A stretch of 64,000 nt of DNA from Ephemerocybe angulata (taxonomy: Eukaryota > Basidiomycota > Agaricomycetes > Agaricales > Psathyrellaceae), in the NCBI GenBank assembly GCA_013368325.1, contig JAACJK010000005.1, forward strand, positions 372,001-436,000, read 5' to 3'. Below are positions 1 through 12,649 of this stretch, piece after piece; the stretch's first letter is position 1, and each line of letters opens with the position of its first letter. The translations under genes and the position numbers were made by a program. The notes under the pieces were generated by a model. That model had not been told where the DNA came from. It was given only the letters and a program-made list of their open reading frames with translations, and did not search any database.

Positions 1-1
1 C

Positions 2-234
2 TAGAAGCCGGCGGTATCGATGAAGTTGCCTCCAGCCTCGTAAAACGAGTCGAGGAGCTTGTAGCTCATATCCTTGTTCATCTCACCCATACCGACCTGG
101 GTCCAGGCAGCGCTGTCACCGATGCTCATACCTCCGATTTGGAAGGTAGAGGCATGGACTCCAGCGCGCTTGGAGAGCTGGCGCAGATGGCCGAGCTTGG
201 TCTTGGGCTGTTCAGAGGGTACGAAGCAGGCCAT
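2..234 (-). pseudogene. Aryl-alcohol dehydrogenase exon 1, second copy (gene continues off the left edge or is truncated)
   Basis: The 77 codons from ATG at 234 are nearly identical to exon 1 of the complete AAD gene at 9134-8902, including the end NFIDTAGF and a split Tyr codon (TTC TA followed by G at base 1). Base 1 therefore falls on the splice donor, so the rest of this copy cannot be seen. Homology also covers about 270 bp of upstream promoter (to about position 510). Only a few residues differ (for example STFQIGGMSIG against SAFQIGGMSVG). It may be an intact paralog running leftwards or a fragment; the window cannot decide. Confidence 0.8.
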
Positions 235-1011
235 TGTTGGAAGATGTAGGAGAAGAGTTGGCGAGAGTTGGGTAAGAAGGAGAGGAAGCTGGGTTCTGAG
301 GAGAGACCATGGTTTAAGTAGCTTTTGTGCTAGAGACAGCGGCCGATCGAGTAGTATGCAGGTGGACGTTCGAAGCAACGCAGTGATTTCGAGCTCAGCC
401 CTGCGTAATTGGAATAGTTTCCAGATGGGGAAGACGGGGACCAAATGGACCAAACCGTGGACATAACCGCGGCCTCGGATATTAGCTGCGGCTCTTGTCT
501 CCGTACCGTCATATCGGCGCGTGCATGCACCCCACGTCCTCCCTGCGCGCGCGTCATCGGCGATCTCTGCACTGCCGCCTCTGCTCACGCTCCCCACGCG
601 CCAAATTCTCCCTGGTACGACGTCGACGACGCCGCTTGACTCGCGTCGCGAGCGCATCCTCGCTCCCTCAAGAGCCGCCAGACGCAGCCGCGCCCTCGAT
701 TCCACGCGCTAGGCAACTCTTCATGGTACACTGGAGCGGGTACGGCACAACTAATCGAGCTAAGTATCTGTATGCTACATACCGACTACAGATTCTCGAC
801 GTCGACTACACTGCGCACCCTCCCAGATCTCCGTCGGCCGCCCAGCACCCGCTTCCCGTCTCGCATAGGGGCAGCAAAGGCATTCGACGCCATCTACACG
901 CTGCGGATGCTCATGCGCGGCACGGATTCGGCGTTGGCGACGTGCTTAGAGCTTGCGGTGGTTATCTGTGGCCTAGGGTGCGTTCTCAGACGGCATCGAG
1001 GACAACAGTGA

Positions 1012-1830
1012 CATGTACGCACCTTTTTCCAGCTCTCCCGCGATCCTCAGCACACACACACGACGCCTGCCCATCCCTCCCAAAGCGTCGTTCCTGACCC
1101 TTCAAGATCCCGTGCCTGTCTTCTCCGGGGGCGGCAACGGCATGACTCTCCACACGTCGACGGCGGCGGTGCCGAGTCGTGAGCACCGTGGGCGGATGGT
1201 GGAGCGAGCGAGCCTATGCCTAGGGTGATATCAGAGGGTGTCAAAGGCAATGGTCTCATGTATGTACGCACCTTTTCTCTATCCCAAATCGGCCTCCCCG
1301 CATTTCCCAGCTTCCACTCTCGATTAATCCAGCAGCACTTCCCCCCAACGCATTGACGATGACCTGGGTAGATATCAGCACAGTGACAAAGCGGTCGTAT
1401 CCCACGGAAACTCACTTTCAAGACCCAGTAACCTCTTCTCCAGGCGACAACGGCTCCCGAATCCATCTACGCGACGGGGCCAAGTGCATGGTAGGATTGA
1501 CTTGGCATTGGCGAGGGTGGGAGGTCGTGGTCGTGGTCGTGCGGCGGCCTAGATGGGATATGAGAAGGCGGCGACGACAACGACAACAGGTACGTACCTG
1601 TCCTACTAAGATCAATCTCCCCACAATGCCCAGCTTCGATAGCCCACGCACACCCGCACGACGTGCGCCCCCGATAGTCCAGCTGCGCTGCCCGAACGAT
1701 CCGCGTCGACGACGACCTGGGCAGACATCAGCGCGGTGCCCAAGCGGTCGCATAGCCCATGGATACTCACTTTCACCCAGAATCAGAGGCTCCCCCGAAC
1801 GGCGACGGCTCCCGAATCCGTCCACGGCTT
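1012..1830 (-). repeat. Three diverged direct copies of a gene-end module (about 1012-1170, 1259-1472, 1590-1827)
   Basis: Three stretches share an ordered set of blocks on the + strand: a TACGCACCTTTT-like block (TACGTACCTGTC in the third), a block CCCAGCTTCCA or CCCAGCTTCGA, a block GACCTGGGYAGAYATCAGC, and a block ending CGGCTCCCGAATCC. Read on the minus strand the blocks look like two exons separated by a 55-60 nt intron beginning GTGAGT and ending CCCAG. The first copy (1012-1170) is the most decayed and has lost the intron part. This looks like local tandem duplication of the 3' exons of the decayed gene in the next entry. Confidence 0.6.
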
Positions 1831-1859
1831 GAGGGCGACGATGCTGAGCAGCGAGCGGC

Positions 1860-2820
1860 AAGTTTGGATGGCGGCGCGGTTGGTTCGGCGTTGAAAGGGC
1901 GAGGCTGTGAGCTAGAAAAAGGTCAGTATCGTGCCCATGCCATCCAACGAATGCTACTTACTGACAAGACCCATTTTCTCAACGTCCTGCGCAACAATAT
2001 CCGCTATTCAGATGTCCTGTTGAATCCATGTGAGTCCGTTGATTCAGGGCGGTCTAATGCGAGTTACTCACCACTGACACATGGACACAACGACGACGGC
2101 GACACTTGGCAGTGAGCTCGAGACTCGGGCTTCGTTCGGTGATCTGGGCATACAAGGTCAGTCCGTTGTTCGTACCACCTCAAAATCGCCGACACGTACC
2201 GTGTACCAGTCATATTTGTTCTTAATGAAGCTGGAAAAATAGAAGAGAGTCAGTGTGTTGAACATAGGAATCGAGTCCACAAAGCCAGTCGCCGCGGAGA
2301 GGGAGTTGAAATAGACAGCAACTCACCAATACACAGGCACAGGGAGGCCCGACAGAGAGCTCGTTCCTGCACAGACAAGGTCAGTGAGTTGTCTCTATGA
2401 GCACGAAAATCGTATCATACCACCATTACAAGCCTACGGTCAGTCATGTTCACGCTAAGCTACAAGAAAGCCCTGGGTCAGTAAGAGGAAGAGCGAATAA
2501 AAAACGGCGTACCTCTGTGCACGTCTGAGACCACTGACAAGGCACGACGAGCTCGAGTCCGTGGACTGTAGGCAAGTCAGTACGATGAATAGAATAAAAA
2601 GAATAACTCACCAACAAGTGTAGGAACATGAACGACGACGAAGAGGGAAGGGGGAAGGAAAAAGTGGGTGGACGAGGAAGGACATGGCAGGAGTGAAGGA
2701 AGGAGCGTGCGACCTGGAAGGAAGAAGGTGCCATCAGTCAACACTGCGACGACAGACGCAAACATCGCGCTCACCTCGAGTGCACCGTTCACGACGTCGG
2801 CGAGGGAATAGACAATAGAG
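1860..2820 (-). pseudogene. Decayed multi-exon minus-strand gene, possibly a membrane protein
   Basis: The minus strand shows a regular run of fungal intron signals: donors GTGAGT or GTACG, CTGAC-like branch sites (for example ACTGACTTGCCTACAG) and CAG or TAG acceptors, bounding exons of only 10-100 nt. Joined in one frame, the exons give hydrophobic and aromatic stretches such as LFVVVHVPTLVVHGLELVV and FIKNKYDWYT, followed by ITERSPSLELTAK, and then an early stop (DI*). The last stretches resemble agaricomycete multi-pass proteins of the DUF6534 type, but that is a guess. Tiny exons and the stop suggest a relic. Similar weak intron-like signals recur on the minus strand between about 5580 and 6710. 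Confidence 0.35.
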
Positions 2821-2999
2821 ATAGTAGAGGAGAGTAGAGTAGAAGCAGTGATAATAAATGAAAGATAATAATTGAGAACTGTGAAGGAGTAGAAAGAATC
2901 GGAAGAAGAGTGGGGAATTTGAATGAGGGAGAAAGGGCACCTCGACCCAGCTCTTATACCCCATCCACCGGCACTGCGGCAGCCTCAAATATTCCCACT

Positions 3000-5900
3000 C
3001 GTAGTCTCTTCCACGCCTTGGAGACAATTCGGTTCTCAGAATTCCGAATTACGAGGGCTTCCCAGACACCCAATCGTCGTTTTTCAGCCTTACGGCTCAA
3101 TCCCTCTGCTCCGATTCGCGCTCGGCCATATCTTCCCTCAAGAACGCAAAGTTAAACCATATCAGCTGTCTTCCAGCATCATGCGTAATGATGGTAAGCG
3201 TGCCAAGAAATCTGGGCCCTTGGAAACCATTAATTCAAGCGGGATGCTCGGAGAACGGGACGAGGAGGATGGGATGCGAGCGGAATCGAGGGCCGAGTCT
3301 GCGAGGTGTGTGGGTCAGGCTTGAATAGTTTACAAACCGCAAATACAACCGGGTAAGTCTAGTATGGCTGATTTATGATGAAATGAATGGGCTTTGGTCT
3401 GCAACTGCCAATCGGTGTATTTGCGCCATGCGCAAAACGCGACCTCACTCGACCGCACCAAGCCCTCACCGAGCACGAGCCAAAGACTCTAGGTATAAGA
3501 AGTGTTATCCATATATGGTACGCACTCTACCCATATATTTCAGCGAACCCCAAAGTCCAGATCTGACTGGATTCGTTGTAGTCTCTCCCTCCCCGCCCCA
3601 TTCGTGCAAGTTCACAGTTCCACCTCGCAGATTTCGTTCTTCCAAGTGACACCTGTCAGATCGCACCGCCCTCGGCTCCATTAGTGTGAGAGAGTGACGG
3701 TATGTGTGCTAGACGACGTACGAGAGTGTCGCAGTGTGCGAGTTGTACCGGGAGGAATGGACTGTTGAACCGATGAATGGAGGTCTGGGCTCCAGCTGTA
3801 TCAAGGTAATCGATGCCCAAATGCTGGTCGACATAGGGGTAGGTAGATAGTATGTACTATAGGTGGTCAAACTGCGCCTGGGCGAGCGAGGCCTATACAT
3901 TCGTGTTACCAGCGATTTGGGCGCTTAAGTCGATGATTTCGGTTCCTGGGTTTCTATCCTGGTCCGGCTCCATTGGGTCTTCTGAGGCATGTTCTAAATA
4001 CTTTACGTCACGCCAAAAATAGCTCCAAAGCCTTTATTTGTGCCAGAATACAACCCGAGAGCCGGGAATGGTAAGAAACGCACGAGGGCGTCTGCGTATC
4101 TAAGGCAGACTGTTTGTGTTCCGAAACATTTCGCCAAACTTCCTGGCACATTCCAGGCCCTTGGCAGTATCCCGTAAGACTAAAATGTGCATACGTACGT
4201 ATATCGATACATTGCGACCATTGAATTCGACTCCTTGAGAGTTCTAAACGGCGTTGCGTGCAAGTCCCGGCGGAATCATGAGAAATGGAATGAATGGCTA
4301 CCATTGCCCATGCACGTCGCCCTGAGTATACCGAGGCTCCAAACACTATCCAGGTGCGACCTTGTTACATTTGAGTTGTGATATGAGTGCATTTTTATCC
4401 TCCAAAGGTCACAGAAACGATGGCAAAGGTTGCGCACCACGGGCGCTTAATTCGGCAAATCATCAATATCCCATTCTCGGACGCGTTTTAGAGTTCAAAA
4501 ATCGTGTATATTGTGACTAACAGCTCTATAAATATGCATTGTGACGCCTACGTAGCTTAAAATTCTTCAACACGTCTCCCGAGCGCGAGCCAAGGCACCG
4601 TGATTGGTGATATCTTGGACTCGGGGTCTGTACCGCGGGATTTGATTCAATCGACAGTCGAAATCGACTGGACCCGGGACCTGCCAAGGACCTGCGCTAC
4701 CGAGTACGGTAATCTATGTACGGTACTCTACGTTAGAGTGTCTACGTGGGACTACCTTCGTCCGCCACGCAGCACACCGAAGGTCCGGCCTTTCTTTTCT
4801 AGGATGGCGCGGTGTTAGTCTTGGGATTTTCGCGAATGGATAAGTAAAGTGACGTACGCGCAGAATGACCGAAAGATCGGGGCAAGGCTAAAGAGTATAT
4901 TTGTATGTTCAGAAAGCTCGATGAATCATATTAGAGTTGCTTACCAAGTGCAAGGTGACGGTGGGAGCGCGTCTCAGAAATCGGAGCCAATATACATGGG
5001 CAGCGATGTCGATACCTCCGAGCGTTGGTCATGAATTAGTGAATGACATAAAATGAGAGAATATTGGGATCACGTACGTGAAATGCCTCAATATGTCAAA
5101 CAATTTCTGGATAATTGATCTGCGCGCCAATTAGTTGTGTCACCCTGGGAAATGCTGGAAGGACGTACTGGGCGCTTCGAGCAACGGAGGAGTGAATGTG
5201 GCATTCGTAATACCGAAACGGCCAGGCTTGGCGGCCGGCGTGAGGCGATCGGTTAATTGAGGGAGTGACAGGCGCCCAAAAGGAGGTATGGGCGCTTCAG
5301 CATCCGAAATGACGAAGTCGCAACAGAACTGAATCCGGCGAGCAGAGGGTCATTCAGTTTATCCTTTTGATAGAGTATGGAATGAGCTATGACTTACATA
5401 AGGACAAAATCGACCAGAATCGGCGCCGTTTACCTGAGAGCAAAAGTGTCAGTATGCCGCGTGACAGGTCAAAGCAAACAGACGAACGTGGGCATAGGTT
5501 TTTGAGACCGCCGAGGGTCGTTCTTGGTCCCGCTGGGATATCGGAGATAAGTACGTGAAGGGCTCAGGAATAACGAGAGATTGATGGTACGCACCCGAAG
5601 GTACGACGTCGCACGCGAAATTACGACGTATCGATTTCCGGCGAGCGGGGTGCCTGCCGGGAGTCCGGATCCAGAGGTCTTGAGGTGGGAGGCCGTTCCG
5701 TCGGTCCGCGATCGAGTTGGGCTTGTGGGGCGGCGCGATGGATGACGAGGTCAGGTCGGATTTGGTTCCGTAAAACGACGTGGAAGGCGGTATTCAGATG
5801 AGGGGGAAATTGAGATATAGCTGGACGACATACCTGGTCCAGACTTCTTTCTGGGGTCCTGCGAAAGAATGTTGGAGTAATGGACGCAAAGTCGAACGGA

Positions 5901-7280
5901 ATCAGGTGCACGATAATTGCGAAACAGCAATGTATCGAAATCCCGCGAGCGGGATCCTTGGAGAGGTTGTGCGCTGGCAGCCCGAGCCGGTGGACTGCGA
6001 TGTGGTGCCATACGGAACGAGGTCGGCCTTTCGTGATGATGCGCTGGCGGAGGGATGACAGAGACGCAACAGAATTGCGTCCGCCGGGCGACTAGCTGAA
6101 GATGGTGACGATGTGGGACAGCATGAGTGGCTGATGCACGTACCTCTGAGAGTCCCTGCGCCTCGTCACAACTCCGTTGGCCATATCCAAAAGCTGTACC
6201 GAGCTTCGTCAGTAGATGGCAGAGCAAAGCGTCAGAGTGTTCATCCACTTCGTATATCTGTAGACGGGTGAGAATGAGTCTCAATAGCGATGGACCGCTT
6301 ACCTCCAGTCCATTCCGCAACAGAAATCCGTCCGGCGAGCTGGGTCTTGCGAGATATGATGAAGGCGAAGGATGGTGAGACGGGACTTGACGCTCTCGAG
6401 GTTGTGTTGCGCATGTAAAGTAGACGTTGAGGTAGCTTGATGATCGAGGACTCCAAGAGGGTGCGCGAACGACAAAAAGGGGGAAATGAGAGGTGAGTGG
6501 ATGTGGGAAGGAAAGAATGTATTTTTTGGGAGTACCCTCTGCGTCAGGATGGGACGGAGAATGACTAATGTGCTCAGCGGAATATGATGCAGGGTCGCAG
6601 CCATGGGCAGTGCGCGCCTGGGCCGAGTAGAGGAGCGGGCGTATCCGTAATAGTGTGAGAATGTGAACTTGTCGGATTCCTCGTACCCGCTCGATTCTCG
6701 AAGATACACTCAGGCGGGAAAGTCGCGGGCCTCATCGAATCCTATAGCCCAGGTACAGGTGTATAAATGGTATCTGTGCTCAGAATGACCAGTGGAGAAT
6801 CGAAAGTCCTTTGGCGAGTGCCGTGCCGAGTTGACGGGGCTAATGATGGGCGCCTACGTTAGCTCGTCCCGAAGGTGTGTCGTACATGCAAGGGTTTGTT
6901 GACTCGCATTAAACAGAGAATATCGCGTGACATACAAACATGGCCCGCACCCGAGGATATATAACCCCAGGGCCATTCCCACTATCCGTATGTTATGCTG
7001 TCCCCCCGCCGTCACTCCCTTCCGCTCGCGTCCTCGCCGTCGTGTAGCCACCACGTATCGTACTTGTACCTAGTCAGTAGTAGCCCTCCCGGTCCCGGCG
7101 TGCAGTGAGGACGGCGTTATGCTGTCCCTCTGCGCGCCGGGGCCGATAATGGAGGATGCCGTGGGAATAGACACCTATGAAAAATCCTTGAAATTTCGTT
7201 CCAGGACACTAGCTAGTATAAATAAAGGACTGTGAGGGCATAACGACGAAAGCATAGGCATAAAGGAGTTGTGCACGGCG
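3000..7280. other. Gene-poor decayed stretch
   Basis: No convincing gene was found. Short open frames lack domains and consistent splicing. The minus strand around 5600-6700 has intron-like pairs (for example a donor at the GGTAAGCGG near 6300 and an acceptor at CTACAG near 6258) and repeated blocks containing CGCTCGC followed by GATTTCGATAC or GAAATCGATAC (about 5630 and 5940), which suggests old duplicated gene debris. The block GGGCGCTTAA or near variants occurs at about 3918, 4439, 5170 and 5290. Confidence 0.5.
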
Positions 7281-7631
7281 CCGCCTACTTGCCTCCATTT
7301 TTCTCCTTCCCATGCCCATGCAACAGCTTCTTCAAACCAGCAAGCTTACTTCTCCTCTTGCCCTCACTTCCCTCACTCCCCTCGCTCGGGCGCGTCTCGG
7401 TCTCGGTGATCGCACTCCCTTTCGTCGTAGGCTCCGCCTTCGTGGTCGCTTCGGCGACAGGCGTCGAGGTCGACTCAGACGTGGCAGCTCTGAAAGTGTA
7501 GCAACAAAGAGTTCATTGGTATACGTTCATACATGGAGACATACACATAGAGGAGAGAAGTGAAAGGTGACGCAGCGTCGATTGATATGTAAAGGGGATT
7601 CTTGACGTTCTAAAGTCCATTGTCCGGATAC

Positions 7632-9134
7632 TCACTGCTTGACGGGCTTGATGGGTCCCGCGCGGGGGGTTTTGACGAGAACGGCGGAGGTGCACATGGG
7701 GGAGTACGAGGAGCCGTCACCCTGCGAGCAAGATTAAGTGATTGGAGAAGGGTGTGCAGACTGGGGCACTTACAATGAGACTGTGGGGGTATCCGACGTC
7801 GACGGGCTTGGCGCTATCGAGGTAGGCCATCTGCTCGTCGGAGAGCGAGACATCGAGGGCTTCAATGTTGGCGAGCATCTGCTCGGGCTTGCGGCCTCCG
7901 AGGACAGGGAAGACGAAGGGAGCCTTGTGGAGAACATAGGCGATGGCGACTGGGAGAGGTATTTTAAGTACACTGCCCAAGATAAGACAAACCGAACGTA
8001 CCGGCACTCAAGCTCGTCGCGCCGACCTCCTTCCTGACCTTCTCGAGATGGTCGCAGACCTTCTTCTCCTCAGGGGTGCGCTCCCAGCCTGCCTGCCACG
8101 GCATGTTGCGGCCCTGTTCGCCGGTCTTCTTCCTGCGCTCCTCCTCCTCGTCGCTGCGGAGTTTGCCGGAGCAGAGGACACCGAAGGGGGCGAACGCCAT
8201 GCCCTCGTCGCGCACGAAGGGGAGAATCTCGCGCTCTGCGGAGCGGTCGAGGATGTTGTAGAGCGTCTGGAAGATGGTGAAGGGGGTCTTGCCGGTGCGA
8301 CGAGCGTACTCGTTAGCGCGTGCGACGGCCCAGGTGGGGGCGTTCGAGACACCCTGGGTTTCAAGGATCGGTTAGTCAGAGCTGTAGGCAGGTTCGGCAC
8401 GACGGACGTACGAGGTAGAGAATCTTCCCAGCGGCGACGTAATTATGGAGAGAGTCCATGATCTCCTCGACGGAGGTATCGAAGTCCCAGTAGTGAACGT
8501 AGTAGACATCGATGTAGTCGGTGCGGAGGTTCTTCAAGGACGCGTTGAGAGAGTTGCGGAGTGACTTGGCGCTGTTGCCAGAGTGGGCAGCACGAGCGAC
8601 GGAGTTGTTGGGGAGGTAGAAGTTGTTGGAGTACTGAAAGTGAATAAAGGTGAATACAGACTCTTGACGGTGTTGGATAACCACATCTTACCTTGGTAGC
8701 GATGATGAGCTGGTCGCGAATGCCGCGCTCCTCTGCCCATTGCCCGATGATTTGCTCGGAGGTACCGTCCTGGCTAGATTCAAATGAGTGATTAGCACTT
8801 ATTCTTGCGATGTCTGAGAAGATGAAGTGAACGTCCAAGGCTCGAACGTCGACGTCGCCACCCTCGGGCGCTGCAGAGCAAATAATGCGGTAGAGACTTA
8901 CTAAAAGCCGGCGGTATCGATGAAGTTGCCTCCAGCCTCGTAAAACGAGTCGAGGAGCTTGTAGCTCATATCCTTGTTCATCTCACCCATACCGACCTGG
9001 GTCCAGGCAGCGCTGTCACCAACACTCATGCCTCCGATTTGGAAGGCTGAGGCATGGACTCCAGCGCGCTTAGAGAGCTGGCGCAGATGGCCGAGCTTGG
9101 TCTTGGGCTGTTCAGAGGGTACGAAGCAGGCCAT
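7632..9134 (-). CDS. Aryl-alcohol dehydrogenase, aldo-keto reductase family
   Basis: NADPH-dependent aldo-keto reductase of the AAD type, which interconverts aryl aldehydes and alcohols in the cytosol. Exons on the minus strand: 9134-8902, 8773-8692, 8633-8412, 8353-8002, 7949-7774 and 7721-7632, giving 384 residues, the usual family length. The catalytic Asp and Tyr lie in NFIDTAGFYQ (the Tyr codon is split by intron 1), the Lys in IIATK, and the His in YYVHYWD. Later motifs include GVSNAPTWAVARANEYA and VFPVLGGRKPEQM, typical of the family. It is transcribed away from the P450 gene across a shared 631 bp upstream region (9135-9765). An alternative last exon (donor at 7635, acceptor at 7490, exon 7489-7285) would skip the TGA and add about 68 residues rich in Lys, Ser and Glu. 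Confidence 0.93.
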
Positions 9135-9765
9135 TGTTGGAAGATGTAAGAGAAGAGTTGGCTTTTTGGGAGAGAGTTGGGTAAGAAGGAGAGGAAGCTG
9201 GGTTCTGAGGAGAGAAGAGAGAACCTTTCCATGGTTTAAGTAGCTTTTGTGCTAGAGACAGGGGCAGATCGAGTATGCAGATGAATGTTCGAAGGAACGC
9301 AGTGATTTCGAGCTCAGCGCCGCATAATTGGAATAATTTCCAGATGGGGAAGACGGGGACCAGGTGGGACCAATCCGTGGACATAGCCGCGGCAAGTTCC
9401 TCCTCGGATTTTAGCTGGGGCTCTTGTCTCCGTACCATCATATTGACCCTTCTGACATACATCTCTATCTCTCCCGATCCTAGACTGGGAAGCTTTACTC
9501 TGATTACACGTTTCCTTAACAATGTGTCGGCAATGTGTGCACCTGCGGCGGAGGATAGCGGAAAACCGCAGAGCATAGACGACAAATGGGATACAGGTGT
9601 ATGGCCTCGAGGACTACGCCGCTGGAGTCTACGCTGCGTCAGGCCTAGTCAGAGCTGGAACGAGGCGTATGCTCTGCGCCCTACCCTGCGGCGCCATTAT
9701 ATGAATAGAGGCATGAAACCACTTCAATCGATCCAAACACACCCATCGACAGTCGACCACCCATC
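9135..9765. promoter_or_regulatory. Shared upstream region of divergent AAD and P450 genes
   Basis: This 631 bp gap separates two head-to-head genes. A TATATGA box sits at 9698-9704, about 65 bp before the P450 start. The half next to the AAD start (to about 9445) is duplicated upstream of the AAD exon 1 copy at 235-510. Co-regulation of the pair is an inference from the arrangement. Confidence 0.5.
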
Positions 9766-11982
9766 ATGGACTCATCCTTACTCGTAAAGGCTTCGATTGG
9801 TCTTGTGGTCGCTGGGACCATCTATAGCATCACTCGTCCATCGAAGAAGCTCCCACCGGGACCGAAGGGTATACCCGTCATCGGAAACCTTTTCGATGTA
9901 CCCCTCGACAAGGAGTTCTGGATGACGTTCCGCGAGTGGGGTCAGAAATGGGGTGAGCTTTCTTTCTTCTAGGAGCTTCTATACGTCTAACAAATCGTAG
10001 GCGACGTACTTCACATGAGGATCTTTGGCTTCCATTTCATTATCCTCAACTCTATGGAAGCGACGAAAGACCTCCTTGAGAAACGGGGCAAGATATATTC
10101 AGCACGCGCCTCCCTTCCCATGTTCGAGATCGCCGAATATAGCAAACTCGTCGCGTTCGAAACCAATACTAAGCGCTGGTCTGATGGGAGGAAGCTTATC
10201 ATGCAGTTCTTAACCGGAAAAGAGCTTCCAAAGCTCTATCCCACCATCGAAGATGAGTGCTCAAAGCTGCCTGCGAAGATCTACAAGAACCCGGCGAAGC
10301 TTGGAGACCACTTGGAAATGTAAGTTCTTATGCCAGCGTTGATGTTTGTGGCGGACACTGATGACACCTCCAGGAGCGTCGTTGGTATCATTATGCGCAC
10401 GACGTGAGTTATCCTACCTTAGTTCCCCATGTATGCTGCCGTTTTTAACCTCCATGCGTCATGTTTAGATATGGCTATGTCCCGGACGAGGAGAACGACC
10501 GCTTCACGCACATCACGTTCAAGCTACTTGACGAGATGCTCGTAGCAGCCCGCCCTACCAACATTCTCAACGTCTTCTCTTTCAGTACGCTTCCTCTATC
10601 GCTTGTACCCTTTCCAAATGGCTGACAGGCTCGTTAGTGCGTTATCTCCCCCCATGGCTCCCCGGCAATGGAAACCTCCGTACTGCCCTCAAGTTCCGTG
10701 AAACCATGCACGCCGTCGTCGATGGCCCATACGAATGGGCCCAAGCCAACAAGGAGAACCCAGAAGTCGCTCAGAGCCTCTGCGCTCGCTTCCAGAACAG
10801 CGGCTTGGACATCGACGACAAGGATCTGGCGGAATGGACAGCAGCGGTGCAGTTCATTGGTACGTTCGAAGCCCTTGAGATCTATATTTCATCTAACGTC
10901 AGGCTCTACAGCTGGTGCGGACACTACCACCTTCACCCTCCACGCCGCAACGAAGGCTATGCTTCTCAACCAGGACGTCCAGCGCAAGGCTCAGGCTGAG
11001 CTCGACTCGGTCTTGGGACATAGGCTGCCCACCATGGCTGACCGCCCGAACTTACCATACATCGACGCGATTCTGAAGGAAACGAGCAGGTGGCACTTGC
11101 TAGGGCCGTTCGGTAAGCTGTCAAGTTCAAAGGTAGTCCGGCGCTAATGCATCCCACAATAGGCGCCCCCCATATGGTGGATAGCGACGATCACTATAAG
11201 GGCTACTTCATTCCAAAAGGCGCCATCATCTTGCCCAATATGGGGTACGTGCTATCTGCCCTGTCGCTTAAAAGTCACCTCACGTCAAACTTCTGCTTCT
11301 CTTCCCCGCATCATCCTTCCCCGCATCGTCTCTACTATACTTTGCTCCATGTAACCGCCACCGACGGACGCTAACCTTGCCACGACCCTCCATCTTACTC
11401 GATTCTGCGCTGGTGTCGCACACCCAGAGCTATCGCATCCGACCCAACCGTATACCCCGACCCGACCGCCTTCCAACCTGAGCGCCACCTCGGCGAGGAG
11501 CCCCAGCTCGACTCCGGCCACTACAACTTTGGCTTCGGTCGCCGAGTCTGCCCAGGCAAGGCTCTTGCGCAGGCGGAGATGTTCCTTGTCCTTGCAACGG
11601 TGCTGAAGGTGTTCGACATCGCGCCTTGGACCAGCGAGAAGGATGGTGTCAAAGCTGCCATCGGAGAGGCCAGGGCGCCTAGTATGGATATGCCGAGGTA
11701 CGTCACGTATTTCAAACAGTGGGCGCTCGCAGCCACTCGTCCCCGCGAGACTTTGGGGTCTCGGGGACTGCGGCCCTGCTCCTTCGACTTCTACTGGGAG
11801 TTCGACTTCCTTTAGAATCATACGTCGCTGATGAGTATAAAATTGAGCGTCCTCCTTTTGACTCTATCTGGCCCTTCCTTTGTCAACACCATGCTGATAA
11901 TATTATGCTTAGACGCCCAACACCATTCGAATGTACGATGAAGCTCCGCAACGAGTCGTCGCTTGAACTCCTGGGGCTCTAA
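9766..11982 (+). CDS. Cytochrome P450 monooxygenase
   Basis: Membrane-anchored, haem-thiolate monooxygenase of fungal type; substrate unknown. Exons: 9766-9952, 10001-10319, 10374-10403, 10469-10584, 10638-10859, 10912-11112, 11163-11244, 11428-11697 and 11913-11982, giving 498 residues in one open frame. Seen in order: an N-terminal hydrophobic anchor, the proline hinge LPPGPKGIPVIGNL, the I-helix AGADTT, the K-helix ETSR, a YPDPTAFQPERHL segment, and the haem loop FGFGRRVCPG. The last exon gives RRPTPFECTMKL, as expected at P450 C-termini, which is why I splice to it rather than stop at about 11815. Introns 7 and 8 (183 and 215 nt) are longer than the rest, so those junctions are least certain. 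Neighbouring AAD and GMC oxidase genes suggest aromatic substrates (inference). Confidence 0.92.
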
Positions 11983-12649
11983 TCCGCAATACTTTGCGGC
12001 CTATCGTGCCCCTCGACTGCGGCCCTGCGTCGCAGCTTCCTTCTTTCTGTTCTGTCTATGATCGAGCTTGTGTTCGGGAGAAGGCTTCTCGTTGATATGT
12101 AGAAAGTTTACTACTGTGTACTATGTCTGTCAGACCTGGGTAGCTTCTGGCCTATGTGACTTAATTCTATTCACGCACGTTTGATTTTGGAACATGTTGT
12201 ACTTGGAATGTCAATATAGACGATGTGAAGGCAGACCTATCCGTCTTTTCCGCGGACGACGAGGTGCGAGGAGTCCGAGGTCGATCGTCCATCGTGATTT
12301 GTGCACCATATGTTCATGTCATAATCTCTTCCTTCTGTGAGATTCTATGATACGTCCGACGGACATTAAAAAACAGAACGAACCGACATGGCCGCAATGC
12401 CTGCGCGGTAGTGAAGTCCGAGGATTTAGGGATGGTGGCGAAAGGGCAAGGCTGCTCGCTTTTGGCTGCAATAGGAATGCATTCTGTACCTTCCCATCTC
12501 ATGATTCTATTTTCTGTCATCTCCATTCCTTCTGGGACCTAGAGCGTCGACGATGGAAGCTCGAATCGAGTACATATATGCGGGCAGAAGAAATGGATCG
12601 CCTGGACTCGAACTCGCGGGCGCGGCAAGGCAACCTGCCGGCGGCGGAT

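Noticed and set aside
9135..9450. LTR-type element from the repeated AAD promoter at 1-510 and 8902-9445
   Set aside because: The repeat contains a coding exon in gene order and lacks TG..CA ends, a primer-binding site or retrotransposon domains; a gene duplication explains it.
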